Position numbers and translations under genes: made by a program. Below, in pieces: positions 12,097 through 20,619 of a stretch of DNA of 38,106 nt (positions are counted from its first letter, which is position 1; each line of letters opens with the position of its first letter). The stretch lies in the NCBI RefSeq assembly GCF_021602025.1, contig NZ_BQHW01000039.1:1-38106 (forward strand), written 5' to 3'. This DNA is from Pseudomonas ceruminis. GTDB lineage: Bacteria; Pseudomonadota; Gammaproteobacteria; Pseudomonadales; Pseudomonadaceae. Below the pieces are notes generated by a model that was not told the DNA's origin, made no database searches, and saw only the letters and a program-made list of their open reading frames with translations.

Positions 12097-12106
12097 GAGA
12101 GCGATT

Positions 12107-12736
12107 GTGATTCGAGTGTTGGTGGCAGAAGACCACACCATTGTCCGCGAAGGCATCAAGCAGTTGATCGGCCTGGCCAAGGACCTGCAAGTGGCGGGGG
12201 AAGCCGGGAACGGCGAGCAACTGCTCGAGGCGCTGCGCCATACGCCCTGCGAAGTGGTGCTGCTGGATATCTCCATGCCAGGGGTGAATGGGCTGGAAGC
12301 GATTGCGCGCATCCGTGCGTTGCACAACCCGCCGGCGATCCTGATGCTGTCGATGCACGATGAGGCGCAGATGGCCGCTCGCGCGCTCAAGGCAGGTGCG
12401 GCGGGGTATGCGACCAAGGACAGTGACCCAGCGCTGTTGCTCACGGCCATCCGGCGGGTGGCTGGAGGTGGGCGCTACATCGACCCGGCGCTGGCCGACC
12501 GCATGGTGTTCGAGGTGGGCCTGACCGAGAACCGGCCGTTGCATACCCTGCTCTCGGAGCGCGAGTTCTCGGTGTTCGAGCGCTTGGCTCAGGGCGCCAA
12601 CGTCAACGACATTGCCCAGCAGCTGGCGCTGTCGAGCAAGACCATCAGTACCCACAAGGCGCGGTTGATGCAGAAGCTCAAGGTCAGTTCGCTGGCCGAG
12701 CTGGTGAAGTACGCCATGGAGCATAAGCTGGTGTGA
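12107..12736 (+). CDS. agtR: NarL/FixJ-type response regulator (AgtR-like)
   Basis: Partner of the upstream kinase. It has 209 residues when started at GTG 12107, which has AGGAGA six bases upstream; an ATG at 12083 in the same frame lies inside agtS and lacks such a site. The receiver domain has acidic residues E8 and D9, phospho-acceptor D54 (LLDISMPG) and K104. The C-terminal LuxR-type helix-turn-helix (about 145-205) contains SEREFSVFERLAQG and KTISTHKARLMQKL. It probably activates the downstream ABC transporter operon, whose upstream gap has a palindrome of the kind these dimers bind. The regulated genes are inferred from context and from the P. aeruginosa AgtSR system. Confidence 0.88.
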   Translation: MIRVLVAEDHTIVREGIKQLIGLAKDLQVAGEAGNGEQLLEALRHTPCEVVLLDISMPGVNGLEAIARIRALHNPPAILMLSMHDEAQMAARALKAGAAGYATKDSDPALLLTAIRRVAGGGRYIDPALADRMVFEVGLTENRPLHTLLSEREFSVFERLAQGANVNDIAQQLALSSKTISTHKARLMQKLKVSSLAELVKYAMEHKLV

Positions 12737-12751
12737 CTGTTCTGGTTGCGA

Positions 12752-12811
12752 CACCGGCCTCCCGGGCAACTGCTGTGCCCTGGGAAGCGGATTTGCCCGT
12801 GAAGAGGCCAG
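12752..12811. repeat. REP element with additional hairpin after agtR
   Basis: Positions 12778-12811 match the P. putida REP pattern (AAGCGG..TTGCCCGTGAAGAGGCC) and align with the copy at 25470-25502. The preceding GGCCTCCCGGGCA and TGCCCTGGGAAGC segments form a second imperfect stem. It probably marks the end of the agtSR transcript. Confidence 0.7.
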
Positions 12812-12847
12812 ACCAGACACGGTGCAGCATTCCAATCCCGCCATCTT

Positions 12848-12865
12848 TGTAGGGCGATCCCTACA
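12848..12865. promoter_or_regulatory. Perfect palindrome, candidate operator of the agt transporter operon
   Basis: TGTAGGG-CGAT-CCCTACA, a perfect seven-base inverted repeat centred at 12856.5, about 118 bases before the agtA start. Its size and symmetry suit a dimeric LuxR/NarL-type regulator, and the agtR gene is immediately upstream. Binding is inferred; a hairpin role is also possible. Confidence 0.5.
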
Positions 12866-12886
12866 GCAAGTCTTCTCTCAGGATGA

Positions 12887-12902
12887 TGGCATTCTCTCTG
12901 CA
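12887..12902 (+). promoter_or_regulatory. Candidate sigma-54 (-24/-12) promoter element
   Basis: TGGCATTCTCTCTGCA has GG and GC dinucleotides separated by exactly ten bases and matches the TGGCA-N7-TGCA form of the RpoN consensus. It lies 73 bases before the agtA start. Sigma-54 dependence would need an enhancer-binding protein, which AgtR (NarL type) is not, so this could be chance. Confidence 0.4.
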
Positions 12903-12974
12903 GCCCCGATTTCCGGGCCTTTGCGCCTTCTCTAGTCTTTGCCTACGCAGTCATTCCAACAAGAAGGTGCAGGC

Positions 12975-14099
12975 ATGAGCGAGGCGAATTCGAACGCGGC
13001 TACCAGCGAGACGCTGGTCAGCTTCCGTGGTGTGCAGAAGAGCTACGACGGCGAGTCGTTGATCGTCAAAGACCTCAACCTGGACATTCGCAAAGGTGAA
13101 TTCCTCACCTTGCTTGGCCCGTCCGGCTCGGGCAAAACCACGAGTTTGATGATGCTCGCCGGCTTCGAGACCCCCACCGCCGGTGAAATCCAACTGGCAG
13201 GCCGCTCGATCAACAACGTACCGCCCCACAAGCGCGACATCGGCATGGTGTTCCAGAACTATGCGCTGTTCCCGCACATGACCGTGGCCGAGAACCTGGC
13301 CTTTCCGCTGAGCGTGCGCAACCTGAGCAAGACCGATATCAGTGAGCGGGTCAAGCGGGTGCTCAACATGGTCCAGCTCGATGCCTTCGCCAAACGTTAC
13401 CCTGGCCAATTGTCCGGCGGCCAGCAGCAGCGGGTGGCCCTGGCCCGCGCATTGGTGTTCGAGCCACAGCTGGTGTTGATGGACGAACCCCTCGGTGCCT
13501 TGGACAAGCAGCTGCGCGAGCACATGCAGATGGAGATCAAGCACATTCACCAACGCCTGGGCGTGACCGTGGTGTACGTCACCCACGACCAGGGCGAAGC
13601 GCTGACCATGTCCGACCGTGTGGCGGTGTTCCACCAGGGCGAGATCCAGCAGATCGCCGACCCGCGCACCCTCTATGAAGAACCGCGCAATACCTTTGTC
13701 GCCAACTTCATTGGTGAGAACAACCGCATCAACGGCACGCTGCTGGCCAGCGACGGCCACCGCTGCCAGGTGCAACTGGCCCGCGGCGAACGGGTCGAGG
13801 CCCTGGCGGTGAACGTTGGCCAGGCCGGCGACCCGGTCACCCTTTCGGTGCGCCCGGAGCGTGTGCGCCTCAACGGCCACAGCGAACATTGCGTAAACCG
13901 CTTCTCTGGCCGTGTGGCTGAATTCATCTACCTGGGCGACCACGTGCGGGTGCGCCTGGAAGTCTGCGGCAAGGCCGACTTCTTCGTGAAGCAGCCGATC
14001 GCCGAGCTCGACCCGGCTCTGGCCGTGGGCGATGTGGTACCGCTGGGCTGGGAGGTGGAGCACGCTCGCGCGCTCGATCCGATTGCCGAAGCCCACTGA
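12975..14099 (+). CDS. agtA: ABC transporter ATP-binding protein, PotA-like (AgtA)
   Basis: Cytoplasmic ATPase of a polyamine/opine-type importer. ATG 12975 is chosen because AAGG lies seven bases upstream and the earlier frame opening at 12939 lacks a site. This gives 374 residues. Walker A is GPSGSGKTT (48-56), the Q-loop follows in VFQNYALFP, the signature LSGGQ is at 146-150, and Walker B D170-E171 ([10 protein letters not shown]). The C-terminal part (about 270-365) is a TOBE-type regulatory domain. It is the first gene of a four-gene operon. By synteny with P. aeruginosa agtABCD the substrate is probably 4-aminobutyrate and 5-aminovalerate rather than spermidine. Confidence 0.88.
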   Translation: MSEANSNAATSETLVSFRGVQKSYDGESLIVKDLNLDIRKGEFLTLLGPSGSGKTTSLMMLAGFETPTAGEIQLAGRSINNVPPHKRDIGMVFQNYALFPHMTVAENLAFPLSVRNLSKTDISERVKRVLNMVQLDAFAKRYPGQLSGGQQQRVALARALVFEPQLVLMDEPLGALDKQLREHMQMEIKHIHQRLGVTVVYVTHDQGEALTMSDRVAVFHQGEIQQIADPRTLYEEPRNTFVANFIGENNRINGTLLASDGHRCQVQLARGERVEALAVNVGQAGDPVTLSVRPERVRLNGHSEHCVNRFSGRVAEFIYLGDHVRVRLEVCGKADFFVKQPIAELDPALAVGDVVPLGWEVEHARALDPIAEAH

Positions 14100-14139
14100 T
14101 GGAATGCTTCACCAACCCTGTACTGTGGAGAGAATAATA

Positions 14140-15174
14140 ATGCGCAAGCAGTTGAAACTGACCGCCCTGGCCCTCGGCCTGTTCGCCGCCGGCCAGGCCA
14201 TGGCGGCTGACCTGACCGTGGTGTCCTTCGGCGGTGCCAACAAGGCGGCCCAGGTCAAGGCGTTCTACGAGCCGTGGGAGAAAGCCGGCAACGGCAAGAT
14301 CGTCGCAGGCGAGTACAACGGTGAGATGGCCAAGGTCAAAGCCATGGTCGACACCAAGAGCGTGTCCTGGAACCTGGTGGAGGTGGAGTCGCCAGAGCTG
14401 GCGCGTGGTTGTGACGAGGGTATGTTCGAGGAGCTCGATCCGGCCCTGTTTGGCAACGAAAGCGATTACGTGAAGGGGGCCATCCAGCCGTGCGGCGTCG
14501 GTTTCTTCGTCTGGTCCACGGTGCTGGCCTACAACGCCGACAAGCTCAAGACCGCGCCTACCAGTTGGGCGGATTTCTGGGACACGAAGAAATTCCCGGG
14601 CAAGCGCGGCCTGCGTAAGGGCGCCAAGTACACCCTCGAGTTCGCCCTGATGGCCGATGGCGTGGCGCCGAAGGATGTGTACCAGGTGCTTGGTACCAAG
14701 GAAGGCGTGGACCGCGCGTTCAAGAAGCTCGATGAGCTCAAGCCCAGCATCCAGTGGTGGGAAGCTGGCGCCCAGCCACCGCAGTATCTGGCCTCGGGTG
14801 ATGTGGTCATGAGCTCGGCCTACAACGGCCGCATTGCCGCCGTGCAGAAAGAGAGCAACCTCAAGGTGGTCTGGAACGGCGGCATCTACGACTTCGACGC
14901 TTGGGCCATTCCCAAAGGTGCCAAGGATGTCGAGCAGGCAAAGAAATTCATTGCCTATACCGTGCAGCCGGAACAGCAGAAGACGTACTCCGAGAATATC
15001 GCCTACGGCCCGGCCAATTCCAAAGCCGTACCGCTGTTGGCCGATGAGGTGAAGAAGGACATGCCGACCACGCCTGAGAACATCGCCAACCAGGTGCAGA
15101 TCGACGTGGCTTTCTGGGCTGACAACAGCGAGCAGCTGGAGCAACGCTTCAACGCCTGGGCGGCGAAGAAGTAA
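14140..15174 (+). CDS. agtB: ABC transporter periplasmic substrate-binding protein (AgtB)
   Basis: Captures the substrate in the periplasm and delivers it to the AgtC-AgtD channel. ATG 14140 is preceded by GGAG nine bases upstream and opens a clear signal peptide (MRKQLK, hydrophobic core, AMA-AD near residue 22). The 344-residue protein is of the PotD-like iron/polyamine-type binding family; the motif VVSFGGANKAAQ follows the cleavage site. It starts 40 bases after agtA and is followed by a REP-pair hairpin before the permeases, an arrangement that often raises binding protein over membrane subunits. The substrate is inferred from synteny with the P. aeruginosa agt operon. Confidence 0.87.
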   Translation: MRKQLKLTALALGLFAAGQAMAADLTVVSFGGANKAAQVKAFYEPWEKAGNGKIVAGEYNGEMAKVKAMVDTKSVSWNLVEVESPELARGCDEGMFEELDPALFGNESDYVKGAIQPCGVGFFVWSTVLAYNADKLKTAPTSWADFWDTKKFPGKRGLRKGAKYTLEFALMADGVAPKDVYQVLGTKEGVDRAFKKLDELKPSIQWWEAGAQPPQYLASGDVVMSSAYNGRIAAVQKESNLKVVWNGGIYDFDAWAIPKGAKDVEQAKKFIAYTVQPEQQKTYSENIAYGPANSKAVPLLADEVKKDMPTTPENIANQVQIDVAFWADNSEQLEQRFNAWAAKK

Positions 15175-15187
15175 ACGACCCGGAGCC

Positions 15188-15277
15188 GCTGTGCGGCCCA
15201 TCACCGGCAAGCCGGCTCCCGCAGTGAGCTCAGCACTGTACCAGTGGGAGTCGGCCTGCCGGCGATGGCTGCGCAGC
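15188..15277. repeat. REP pair (BIME-like) forming a long hairpin between agtB and agtC
   Basis: Two opposed REP copies: CACCGGCAAGCCGGCTCCC on the left (core 15198-15222) and its near-complement on the right (15244-15268). Outer arms GCTGTGCGGCC and GGCTGCGCAGC extend the pairing to 15188-15277. The mismatches are mostly transitions, as expected for two diverged REP copies. The arms enclose a 21-base spacer. It fills most of the 138-base gap inside the operon. Confidence 0.8.
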
Positions 15278-15312
15278 AGCCCTGATTTCAGCCGTTTTGT
15301 GCGGAGTTCGCC

Positions 15313-16560
15313 ATGGCCATTGCAGTGCCCCTCAACGAAGGCGCAGGTCCAAGCCTGAAGCAGCGCCTAAAGCGCGCCGAGCGCGTCAACCGCTGGAAGG
15401 CGCAGGCGCTGATCGCGCCGCTGGCGCTGTTTCTCCTGCTGGTGTTCCTGGTGCCGATCGCTGCGCTGTTGTACAAGAGCGTCGGCAACCCTGAAGTGGT
15501 CGCCGGCTTGCCGCGCACTGTCGAAGCCGTGTCCCGCTGGGACGGCAAGGGCCTGCCTGGCGAGGAGGCCTACCTGGCCCTGAGCCAGGACCTGGCTGAG
15601 TCACGCAAGAACCAGACCCTGGGTGATCTGTCCAAACGCTTGAACATGGAGCTGGCCGGCTACCGCAGCCTGTTGGCCAAGACCGCACGAGCATTACCGT
15701 TCAAGGCCGAGCCTGGTTCCTATAAAGATGCCTTGCAGGCCCTCGACGAGCGTTGGGGCGACCCGGCTTACTGGCAGGCGATCCGGCGCAACACCAGCTC
15801 GGTCACCTCGTTCTACCTGCTGGCGGCGCTCGACCACCGTATCGATGACCTCGGCGAGCTGGCCAAGGCCACCCCCGACCAGGCCATCTACCTGGATATC
15901 TTTGCCCGCACCCTGTGGATGGGGGTGGTGATCACGGCCATCTGCCTGTTGCTGGCCTACCCATTGGCCTACCTGCTGGCCAACCTGCCGACCCGGCAGA
16001 GCAACCTGCTGATGATCCTAGTGCTGCTGCCGTTCTGGACTTCGATCCTGGTGCGGGTCGCCGCGTGGATCGTGCTGTTGCAATCGGGAGGTCTGATCAA
16101 CAGTGCGCTGATGGCCATGGGGATCATCGACCAGCCACTGGAGCTGGTGTTCAATCGCACCGGTGTGTACATCTCGATGGTGCATATCCTTCTGCCGTTC
16201 ATGATCCTGCCGCTGTACAGCGTGATGAAAGGCATCTCGCCAAGTTACATGCGCGCAGCGATCTCGCTGGGTTGTCACCCGTTCGCCAGCTTCTGGCGGG
16301 TGTACTTCCCGCAAACCTATGCGGGCGTGGGCGCCGGATGCCTGTTGGTGTTCATTCTGGCCATCGGCTACTACATCACCCCGGCACTGCTTGGCAGCCC
16401 GAACGACCAGATGGTCAGCTACTTCGTCGCCTTCTATACCAACACCAGCATCAACTGGGGCATGGCCACCGCGCTGGGTGGGCTGTTGCTGCTGGCGACC
16501 GTGCTGCTGTACCTGATCTATAGCTGGCTGGTCGGCGCCAGCCGACTGCGCCTGAGCTGA
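15313..16560 (+). CDS. agtC: ABC transporter permease, PotB-like, with long periplasmic loop (AgtC)
   Basis: Inner-membrane channel subunit. The 415-residue protein is well above the usual 280-300 for PotB-type permeases. The excess is a hydrophilic segment (about residues 56-195) between the first membrane helix (31-55) and the second (about 197-220). The C-terminal half has the usual membrane helices and the coupling EAA loop, seen as YMRAAISLGCHPFASF. GGAG lies a few bases before the ATG. It is separated from agtB by a REP hairpin and from agtD by 11 bases. Assignment to the agt system is by synteny. Confidence 0.86.
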   Translation: MAIAVPLNEGAGPSLKQRLKRAERVNRWKAQALIAPLALFLLLVFLVPIAALLYKSVGNPEVVAGLPRTVEAVSRWDGKGLPGEEAYLALSQDLAESRKNQTLGDLSKRLNMELAGYRSLLAKTARALPFKAEPGSYKDALQALDERWGDPAYWQAIRRNTSSVTSFYLLAALDHRIDDLGELAKATPDQAIYLDIFARTLWMGVVITAICLLLAYPLAYLLANLPTRQSNLLMILVLLPFWTSILVRVAAWIVLLQSGGLINSALMAMGIIDQPLELVFNRTGVYISMVHILLPFMILPLYSVMKGISPSYMRAAISLGCHPFASFWRVYFPQTYAGVGAGCLLVFILAIGYYITPALLGSPNDQMVSYFVAFYTNTSINWGMATALGGLLLLATVLLYLIYSWLVGASRLRLS

Positions 16561-16571
16561 GGAGCCTAGAG

Positions 16572-17399
16572 ATGCTGAGCCCATACATGTCGCCCGTGGA
16601 GCGGGTGTGGTTCTACAGCCTGCGCATTCTGTGCGGCCTGATCCTGTTGTTCCTGGTGTTGCCGGTGCTGGTGATCGTGCCGCTGTCGTTCAACAGCGGC
16701 AGCTTTCTGGTGTACCCGTTGCAGGGTTTTTCGTTGCAGTGGTACCAGGATTTCTTCGCCTCGGCCGAGTGGATGCGGGCGCTGAAGAACAGCATCATCG
16801 TCGCCCCGGCGGCCACGGTATTGGCCATGGTGTTCGGCACCCTGGCCTCGATTGGCCTGACCCGCAGCAATTTCCCCGGCAAATCGCTGGTGATGGCGCT
16901 GGTGATTTCGCCGATGGTAGTGCCGGTGGTGATCATTGGTGTGGCCAGTTACCTGTTTTTCGCCCCACTGGGCATGGGTAACAGCTTCATTTCGCTGATC
17001 CTGGTGCACGCGGTGCTGGGTGTGCCGTTCGTCATCATCACGGTGTCAGCGACCTTGCAGGGCTTCAACTACAACCTGGTGCGAGCGGCGGCCAGCCTGG
17101 GGGCCTCGCCTTTGCTGGCGTTTCGCAAGGTCACCTTGCCGCTGATCGCGCCTGGCGTCATCTCCGGTGCGCTGTTTGCCTTCGCCACTTCGTTCGATGA
17201 GGTGGTGGTAACGCTGTTCCTCGCCGGGCCGGAACAGGCCACTCTGCCGCGGCAGATGTTCAGCGGCATCCGCGAGAACCTGAGCCCGACGATTGCGGCG
17301 GCGGCGACCTTGCTGATCGCGTTTTCGGTGGTGTTGCTGCTGACCCTGGAGTGGTTGCGTGGGCGCAGCGAAAAGCTGCGCACTCAACAGCCGGCTTGA
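16572..17399 (+). CDS. agtD: ABC transporter permease, PotC-like (AgtD)
   Basis: Second channel subunit of the importer. The 275-residue protein has six predicted membrane segments and an EAA-type coupling loop ([22 protein letters not shown]). Its length is normal for PotC-type subunits. It starts 11 bases after agtC with GGAG in the junction, so the two are co-translated. The last gene of the operon; no clear intrinsic terminator follows before rpe. Confidence 0.87.
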   Translation: MLSPYMSPVERVWFYSLRILCGLILLFLVLPVLVIVPLSFNSGSFLVYPLQGFSLQWYQDFFASAEWMRALKNSIIVAPAATVLAMVFGTLASIGLTRSNFPGKSLVMALVISPMVVPVVIIGVASYLFFAPLGMGNSFISLILVHAVLGVPFVIITVSATLQGFNYNLVRAAASLGASPLLAFRKVTLPLIAPGVISGALFAFATSFDEVVVTLFLAGPEQATLPRQMFSGIRENLSPTIAAAATLLIAFSVVLLLTLEWLRGRSEKLRTQQPA

Positions 17400-17506
17400 C
17401 CCGTAAGCACAGGGTGGTACCGGCGAGGCGGGCGGGGCAGGCAATACCAAACAGGCCCCCGTCCACCCAGATTGATACCAATCAGCCCGTATCCTTTTCC
17501 CTGGGT

Positions 17507-17512
17507 TACAAT
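17507..17512 (+). promoter_or_regulatory. Candidate -10 box of the rpe promoter
   Basis: TACAAT lies 33 bases before the rpe start codon in the 146-base gap after agtD. No good -35 is seen at standard spacing, so the call rests on the -10 and position only. Confidence 0.3.
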
Positions 17513-17545
17513 GCGCGCCACCGTGATTCTGCCAACAGGTGCGCC

Positions 17546-18220
17546 ATGCAGCCCTACGCTATTGCCCCCTCCATTCTCTCCGCCGATTTCGCCCGACTGG
17601 GTGAGGACGTCGACAAGGTGTTGGCCGCGGGTGCCGACATCGTCCACTTCGATGTGATGGACAACCACTACGTGCCCAACCTGACCATTGGCCCGATGGT
17701 TTGCAGCGCTCTGCGCAAATATGGCGTGACGGCGCCGATCGATGTGCACCTGATGGTCAGCCCGGTCGATCGCATCATCGGCGACTTCATCGAAGCCGGT
17801 GCAACCTATATCACCTTCCACCCGGAAGCCTCGCAACACATCGATCGCTCGTTGCAGCTGATCCGCGACGGCGGCTGCAAGGCTGGCCTGGTGTTCAACC
17901 CGGCCACCAGCCTGGAAGCGTTGAAGTACGTGATGGACAAGGTCGACATGGTGCTGCTGATGAGCGTCAACCCAGGCTTTGGCGGGCAGAAGTTCATCCC
18001 CGGTACCCTCGACAAGCTGCGCGAAGCCCGTGCGCTGATCGATGCCAGTGGCCGTGATATCCGTCTGGAGATCGATGGCGGCGTCAACGTCAACAACATC
18101 CGCGAGATCGCCGCGGCGGGCGCCGATACCTTTGTCGCCGGCTCGGCGATCTTCAACACGCCGGATTATCAGGAAGTCATCGCCAAAATGCGCGCCGAAC
18201 TGGCCCAGGCCCGCCCATGA
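17546..18220 (+). CDS. rpe: Ribulose-phosphate 3-epimerase
   Basis: Interconverts ribulose 5-phosphate and xylulose 5-phosphate in the pentose phosphate pathway. The 224-residue TIM-barrel protein has the family signature [18 protein letters not shown], the HLMV segment, and [11 protein letters not shown] for phosphate and metal binding, with the second aspartate in EIDGGVN. ATG 17546 is preceded by AACAGGTG; the frame is open further upstream but only this start gives the conserved N-terminus ([12 protein letters not shown]). Its stop overlaps the gph start by four bases. Confidence 0.96.
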   Translation: MQPYAIAPSILSADFARLGEDVDKVLAAGADIVHFDVMDNHYVPNLTIGPMVCSALRKYGVTAPIDVHLMVSPVDRIIGDFIEAGATYITFHPEASQHIDRSLQLIRDGGCKAGLVFNPATSLEALKYVMDKVDMVLLMSVNPGFGGQKFIPGTLDKLREARALIDASGRDIRLEIDGGVNVNNIREIAAAGADTFVAGSAIFNTPDYQEVIAKMRAELAQARP

Positions 18221-19035
18221 GCGGCTTCGAGCAGCTGTTCCCGGGGACGCTGCCCAAGCTGGTGATGTTCGATCTGGACGGTACCCTGATCGACTCGGTG
18301 CCAGACCTGGCCGCCGCCGTGGACCGCATGCTGCTCGAACTTGGGCGCCCGCCTGCAGGCCTGGAGGCCGTGCGCCATTGGGTGGGCAACGGCGCCCAGG
18401 TGTTGGTGCGCCGTGCGCTGGCGGGCGGCATCGATCATGCGTCGGTCGATGATGCCCTGGCCGATCAGGCGCTGGCACTGTTCATGGAAGCTTATGCGCA
18501 AAGCCATGAACTGACCGTTATCTACCCCGGCGTGCAGGACACGCTGCGCTGGCTGCGCAAGCAGGGCGTAGAGATGGCGCTGATCACCAACAAGCCCGAA
18601 CGTTTCGTCGGGCCGTTGTTGGACCAGATGAAGATCGGCCGTTACTTTCGCTGGATCATCGGTGGCGACACGCTACCTCAGAAAAAACCCGACCCGGCCG
18701 CGCTGTTGTTCGTCATGAAAATGGCCGGCGTCAGTGCCGAGCAGTCGCTGTTTGTCGGCGACTCGCGCAGCGATGTGCTGGCGGCCAAGGCGGCGGGGGT
18801 GAAGTGCGTCGGCCTTACCTACGGCTACAACCATGGCCGGCCCATCGTTGAAGAAACCCCGAGCCTGGTGATCGACGATCTGCGTGCGCTGCTGCCCGGT
18901 TGCGTAGACTCGGCCACTGGGATAACGTTGGCGGACCTTCAAGCCTCACAAGACAGAGAGTCCACCGTGGCGGTCACTGGCAAATTCTGGATGAAAGTCA
19001 TCAAGGCCCTGGCCCGTTGGCGCTGGCGCGCCTGA
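18217..19035 (+). CDS. gph: Phosphoglycolate phosphatase Gph, carrying the trpE leader in its 3' end
   Basis: HAD-superfamily phosphatase that removes 2-phosphoglycolate, for example from DNA repair. The 272-residue protein has the nucleophile D19 in [10 protein letters not shown] and the later HAD motifs TNKPE, KPDP and [10 protein letters not shown]. It is about 20 residues longer than the E. coli enzyme. The last 22 residues, from GTG 18967, are the Trp-rich trpE leader peptide read in the same frame and ending at the same TGA. It overlaps rpe by ATGA. A MurNAc-6-phosphate phosphatase (MupP) is a related HAD family, but the rpe-gph-trpE context favours Gph. Confidence 0.93.
   Translation: MSGFEQLFPGTLPKLVMFDLDGTLIDSVPDLAAAVDRMLLELGRPPAGLEAVRHWVGNGAQVLVRRALAGGIDHASVDDALADQALALFMEAYAQSHELTVIYPGVQDTLRWLRKQGVEMALITNKPERFVGPLLDQMKIGRYFRWIIGGDTLPQKKPDPAALLFVMKMAGVSAEQSLFVGDSRSDVLAAKAAGVKCVGLTYGYNHGRPIVEETPSLVIDDLRALLPGCVDSATGITLADLQASQDRESTVAVTGKFWMKVIKALARWRWRA
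18900..18928 (+). promoter_or_regulatory. Candidate trpE promoter inside gph
   Basis: TTGCGT (18900-18905), a 17-base spacer and TAACGT (18923-18928). The predicted start near 18935 lies about 32 bases before the leader GTG. The same TTGCG-N17 layout and a similar distance to the leader stop codon occur upstream of trpG. Confidence 0.5.
18967..19035 (+). CDS. trpL: trpE leader peptide (attenuator), in frame within gph
   Basis: A 22-codon Trp-rich leader peptide, starting at GTG 18967 with GAGAG six bases upstream and ending ARWRWRA at TGA 19033-19035. It has three Trp codons, two of them near the end. It aligns without gaps to the leader before trpG (22689), including the GTG, the central M-K/R-V-I-K-A and the ARWRWRA end, which supports this start over ATG 18991. 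Ribosome stalling at the Trp codons would control trpE. Attenuation of trpE and trpGDC has been reported in P. putida. The reading frame is the same as that of the gph C-terminus. Confidence 0.72.
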   Translation: MAVTGKFWMKVIKALARWRWRA

Positions 19036-19060
19036 CTTCTGCCCGCCGGCGCTTGCCGGC
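19023..19060 (+). promoter_or_regulatory. trpE attenuator: competing RNA pairings
   Basis: CTGGCG (19023-19028), which includes the last Trp codon, can pair with CGCCGG (19044-19049). That segment also belongs to the hairpin GCCGGC-GCTT-GCCGGC (19045-19060). The two structures exclude each other. No U-run follows the second hairpin, so which form terminates, and how, cannot be told from sequence. Confidence 0.5.
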
Positions 19061-19105
19061 CCGTCCGCTTGCCCGACCCTATTGCTGCTTGCCACGAGGC
19101 TACTC

Positions 19106-20584
19106 ATGACCCGCGAAGAATTCCTGCGCCTGGCCGCTGCCGGCTACAACCGCATCCCCCTGGCCTGCGAAACCCTGGCCGACTTCGACACGCCGCTGTC
19201 GATCTACCTCAAACTGGCCGACGAAGCCAATTCCTACCTGCTCGAGTCCGTTCAGGGCGGTGAGAAGTGGGGCCGTTACTCGATGATCGGCTTGCCGTCG
19301 CGCACGGTGATGCGTGTACATGGCTACCATGTGAGCATCCTGCAGGATGGCGTCGAGGTGGAAAGCCACGACGTCGAAGACCCGCTGGCCTTCGTCGAGG
19401 CGTTCAAGGACCGTTACAAGGTCGCCGACATCCCCGGGCTGCCACGCTTCAACGGTGGCCTGGTCGGCTATTTCGGCTATGACTGCGTGCGCTACGTGGA
19501 GAAACGTCTGGGTGCCAGCCCGAACCCAGATCCGCTGGGGGTGCCGGACATTCTGCTGATGGTGTCCGACGCGGTGGTGGTATTCGACAACCTTGCAGGC
19601 AAGATGCACGCGATCGTGTTGGTCGACCCGGCCGGGGAGGACGCGTTCGAGCAAGGTCAGGCGCGGCTGCAAGGCTTGCTGGAAAAACTGCGCCAGCCGA
19701 TTACGCCACGGCGCGGCCTGGACCTGAGCGGCCCGATGGCCGCCGAGCCGGCGTTCCGTTCCAGCTATACCCGTGACGACTACGAGAATGCGGTAGGGCG
19801 TATCAAGGAATACATCCTGGCCGGCGACTGCATGCAGGTGGTGCCTTCCCAGCGCATGTCCATCGACTTCAAGGCGGCGCCGATCGACCTGTACCGCGCG
19901 CTGCGCTGCTTCAACCCGACGCCGTACATGTACTTCTTCAACTTCGGCGACTTCCACGTGGTCGGCAGTTCGCCGGAAGTGCTGGTGCGGGTGGAAGACA
20001 ACCTGGTCACTGTGCGCCCCATTGCGGGTACCCGCCCACGTGGCGCGACCGAAGAAGCTGACCGTGCGCTGGAAGACGACCTGCTGTCGGACGAGAAAGA
20101 GATTGCCGAGCACCTGATGCTCATCGACCTGGGGCGTAACGACGTGGGTCGTGTGTCCTCCACCGGCAGCGTGCGCCTGACCGAAAAGATGGTGATCGAG
20201 CGTTACTCGAACGTGATGCACATCGTTTCCAACGTCACCGGCCATCTGCGCGAAGGGTTGACAGCAATGGATGCCCTGCGGGCGATTCTGCCAGCCGGTA
20301 CCTTGTCGGGTGCGCCGAAGATCCGTGCGATGGAGATCATCGACGAGCTGGAGCCGGTCAAGCGCGGTGTCTATGGTGGCGCGGTAGGTTACTTTGCCTG
20401 GAACGGCAATATGGACACTGCCATTGCCATCCGTACGGCGGTGATCAAGGACGGCGAGCTGCATGTGCAGGCCGGCGGCGGTATCGTTGCCGACTCGGTG
20501 CCAGCACTGGAGTGGGAAGAAACCATCAACAAGCGCCGGGCGATGTTCCGCGCGGTGGCGTTGGCTGAGCAGACTGCCAGCTGA
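19106..20584 (+). CDS. trpE: Anthranilate synthase component I TrpE
   Basis: Makes anthranilate from chorismate with ammonia supplied by TrpG; the first committed step to tryptophan. ATG 19106 has ACGAGG six bases upstream, giving 493 residues. The N-terminal tryptophan-binding motif LLES is present ([10 protein letters not shown]), and the chorismate-binding C-terminal half has GSSPEVLVR, the PIAGTRPRG segment, and [16 protein letters not shown]. It stands alone here, followed by a hairpin and the estP remnant, with trpGDC 2.3 kb further on, the split layout typical of Pseudomonas. Confidence 0.97.
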   Translation: MTREEFLRLAAAGYNRIPLACETLADFDTPLSIYLKLADEANSYLLESVQGGEKWGRYSMIGLPSRTVMRVHGYHVSILQDGVEVESHDVEDPLAFVEAFKDRYKVADIPGLPRFNGGLVGYFGYDCVRYVEKRLGASPNPDPLGVPDILLMVSDAVVVFDNLAGKMHAIVLVDPAGEDAFEQGQARLQGLLEKLRQPITPRRGLDLSGPMAAEPAFRSSYTRDDYENAVGRIKEYILAGDCMQVVPSQRMSIDFKAAPIDLYRALRCFNPTPYMYFFNFGDFHVVGSSPEVLVRVEDNLVTVRPIAGTRPRGATEEADRALEDDLLSDEKEIAEHLMLIDLGRNDVGRVSSTGSVRLTEKMVIERYSNVMHIVSNVTGHLREGLTAMDALRAILPAGTLSGAPKIRAMEIIDELEPVKRGVYGGAVGYFAWNGNMDTAIAIRTAVIKDGELHVQAGGGIVADSVPALEWEETINKRRAMFRAVALAEQTAS

Positions 20585-20591
20585 CGTTGCT

Positions 20592-20616
20592 GATGGGGCC
20601 GCACTGCGGCCCCATC
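20592..20616. terminator. Hairpin between convergent trpE and estP
   Basis: Perfect ten-base stem GATGGGGCCG, loop CACTG, CGGCCCCATC, seven bases after the trpE stop. It lacks a T-run on either strand but lies at the expected place for a two-way terminator. Confidence 0.55.
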
Positions 20617-20619
20617 CGC

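Noticed and set aside
12083-12106. Upstream ATG start for agtR
   Set aside because: It lies inside agtS, has no Shine-Dalgarno element, and adds residues before the conserved receiver start; GTG 12107 has AGGAGA.
12975-17399. Spermidine/putrescine transporter PotABCD
   Set aside because: Family similarity allows it, but synteny with the P. aeruginosa agtSR-agtABCD region and the adjacent sensor favour 4-aminobutyrate/5-aminovalerate.
18217-19035. gph as the MurNAc-6-phosphate phosphatase MupP
   Set aside because: MupP is a related HAD protein, but the rpe-gph-trpE setting is that of phosphoglycolate phosphatase; sequence alone cannot fully separate them.
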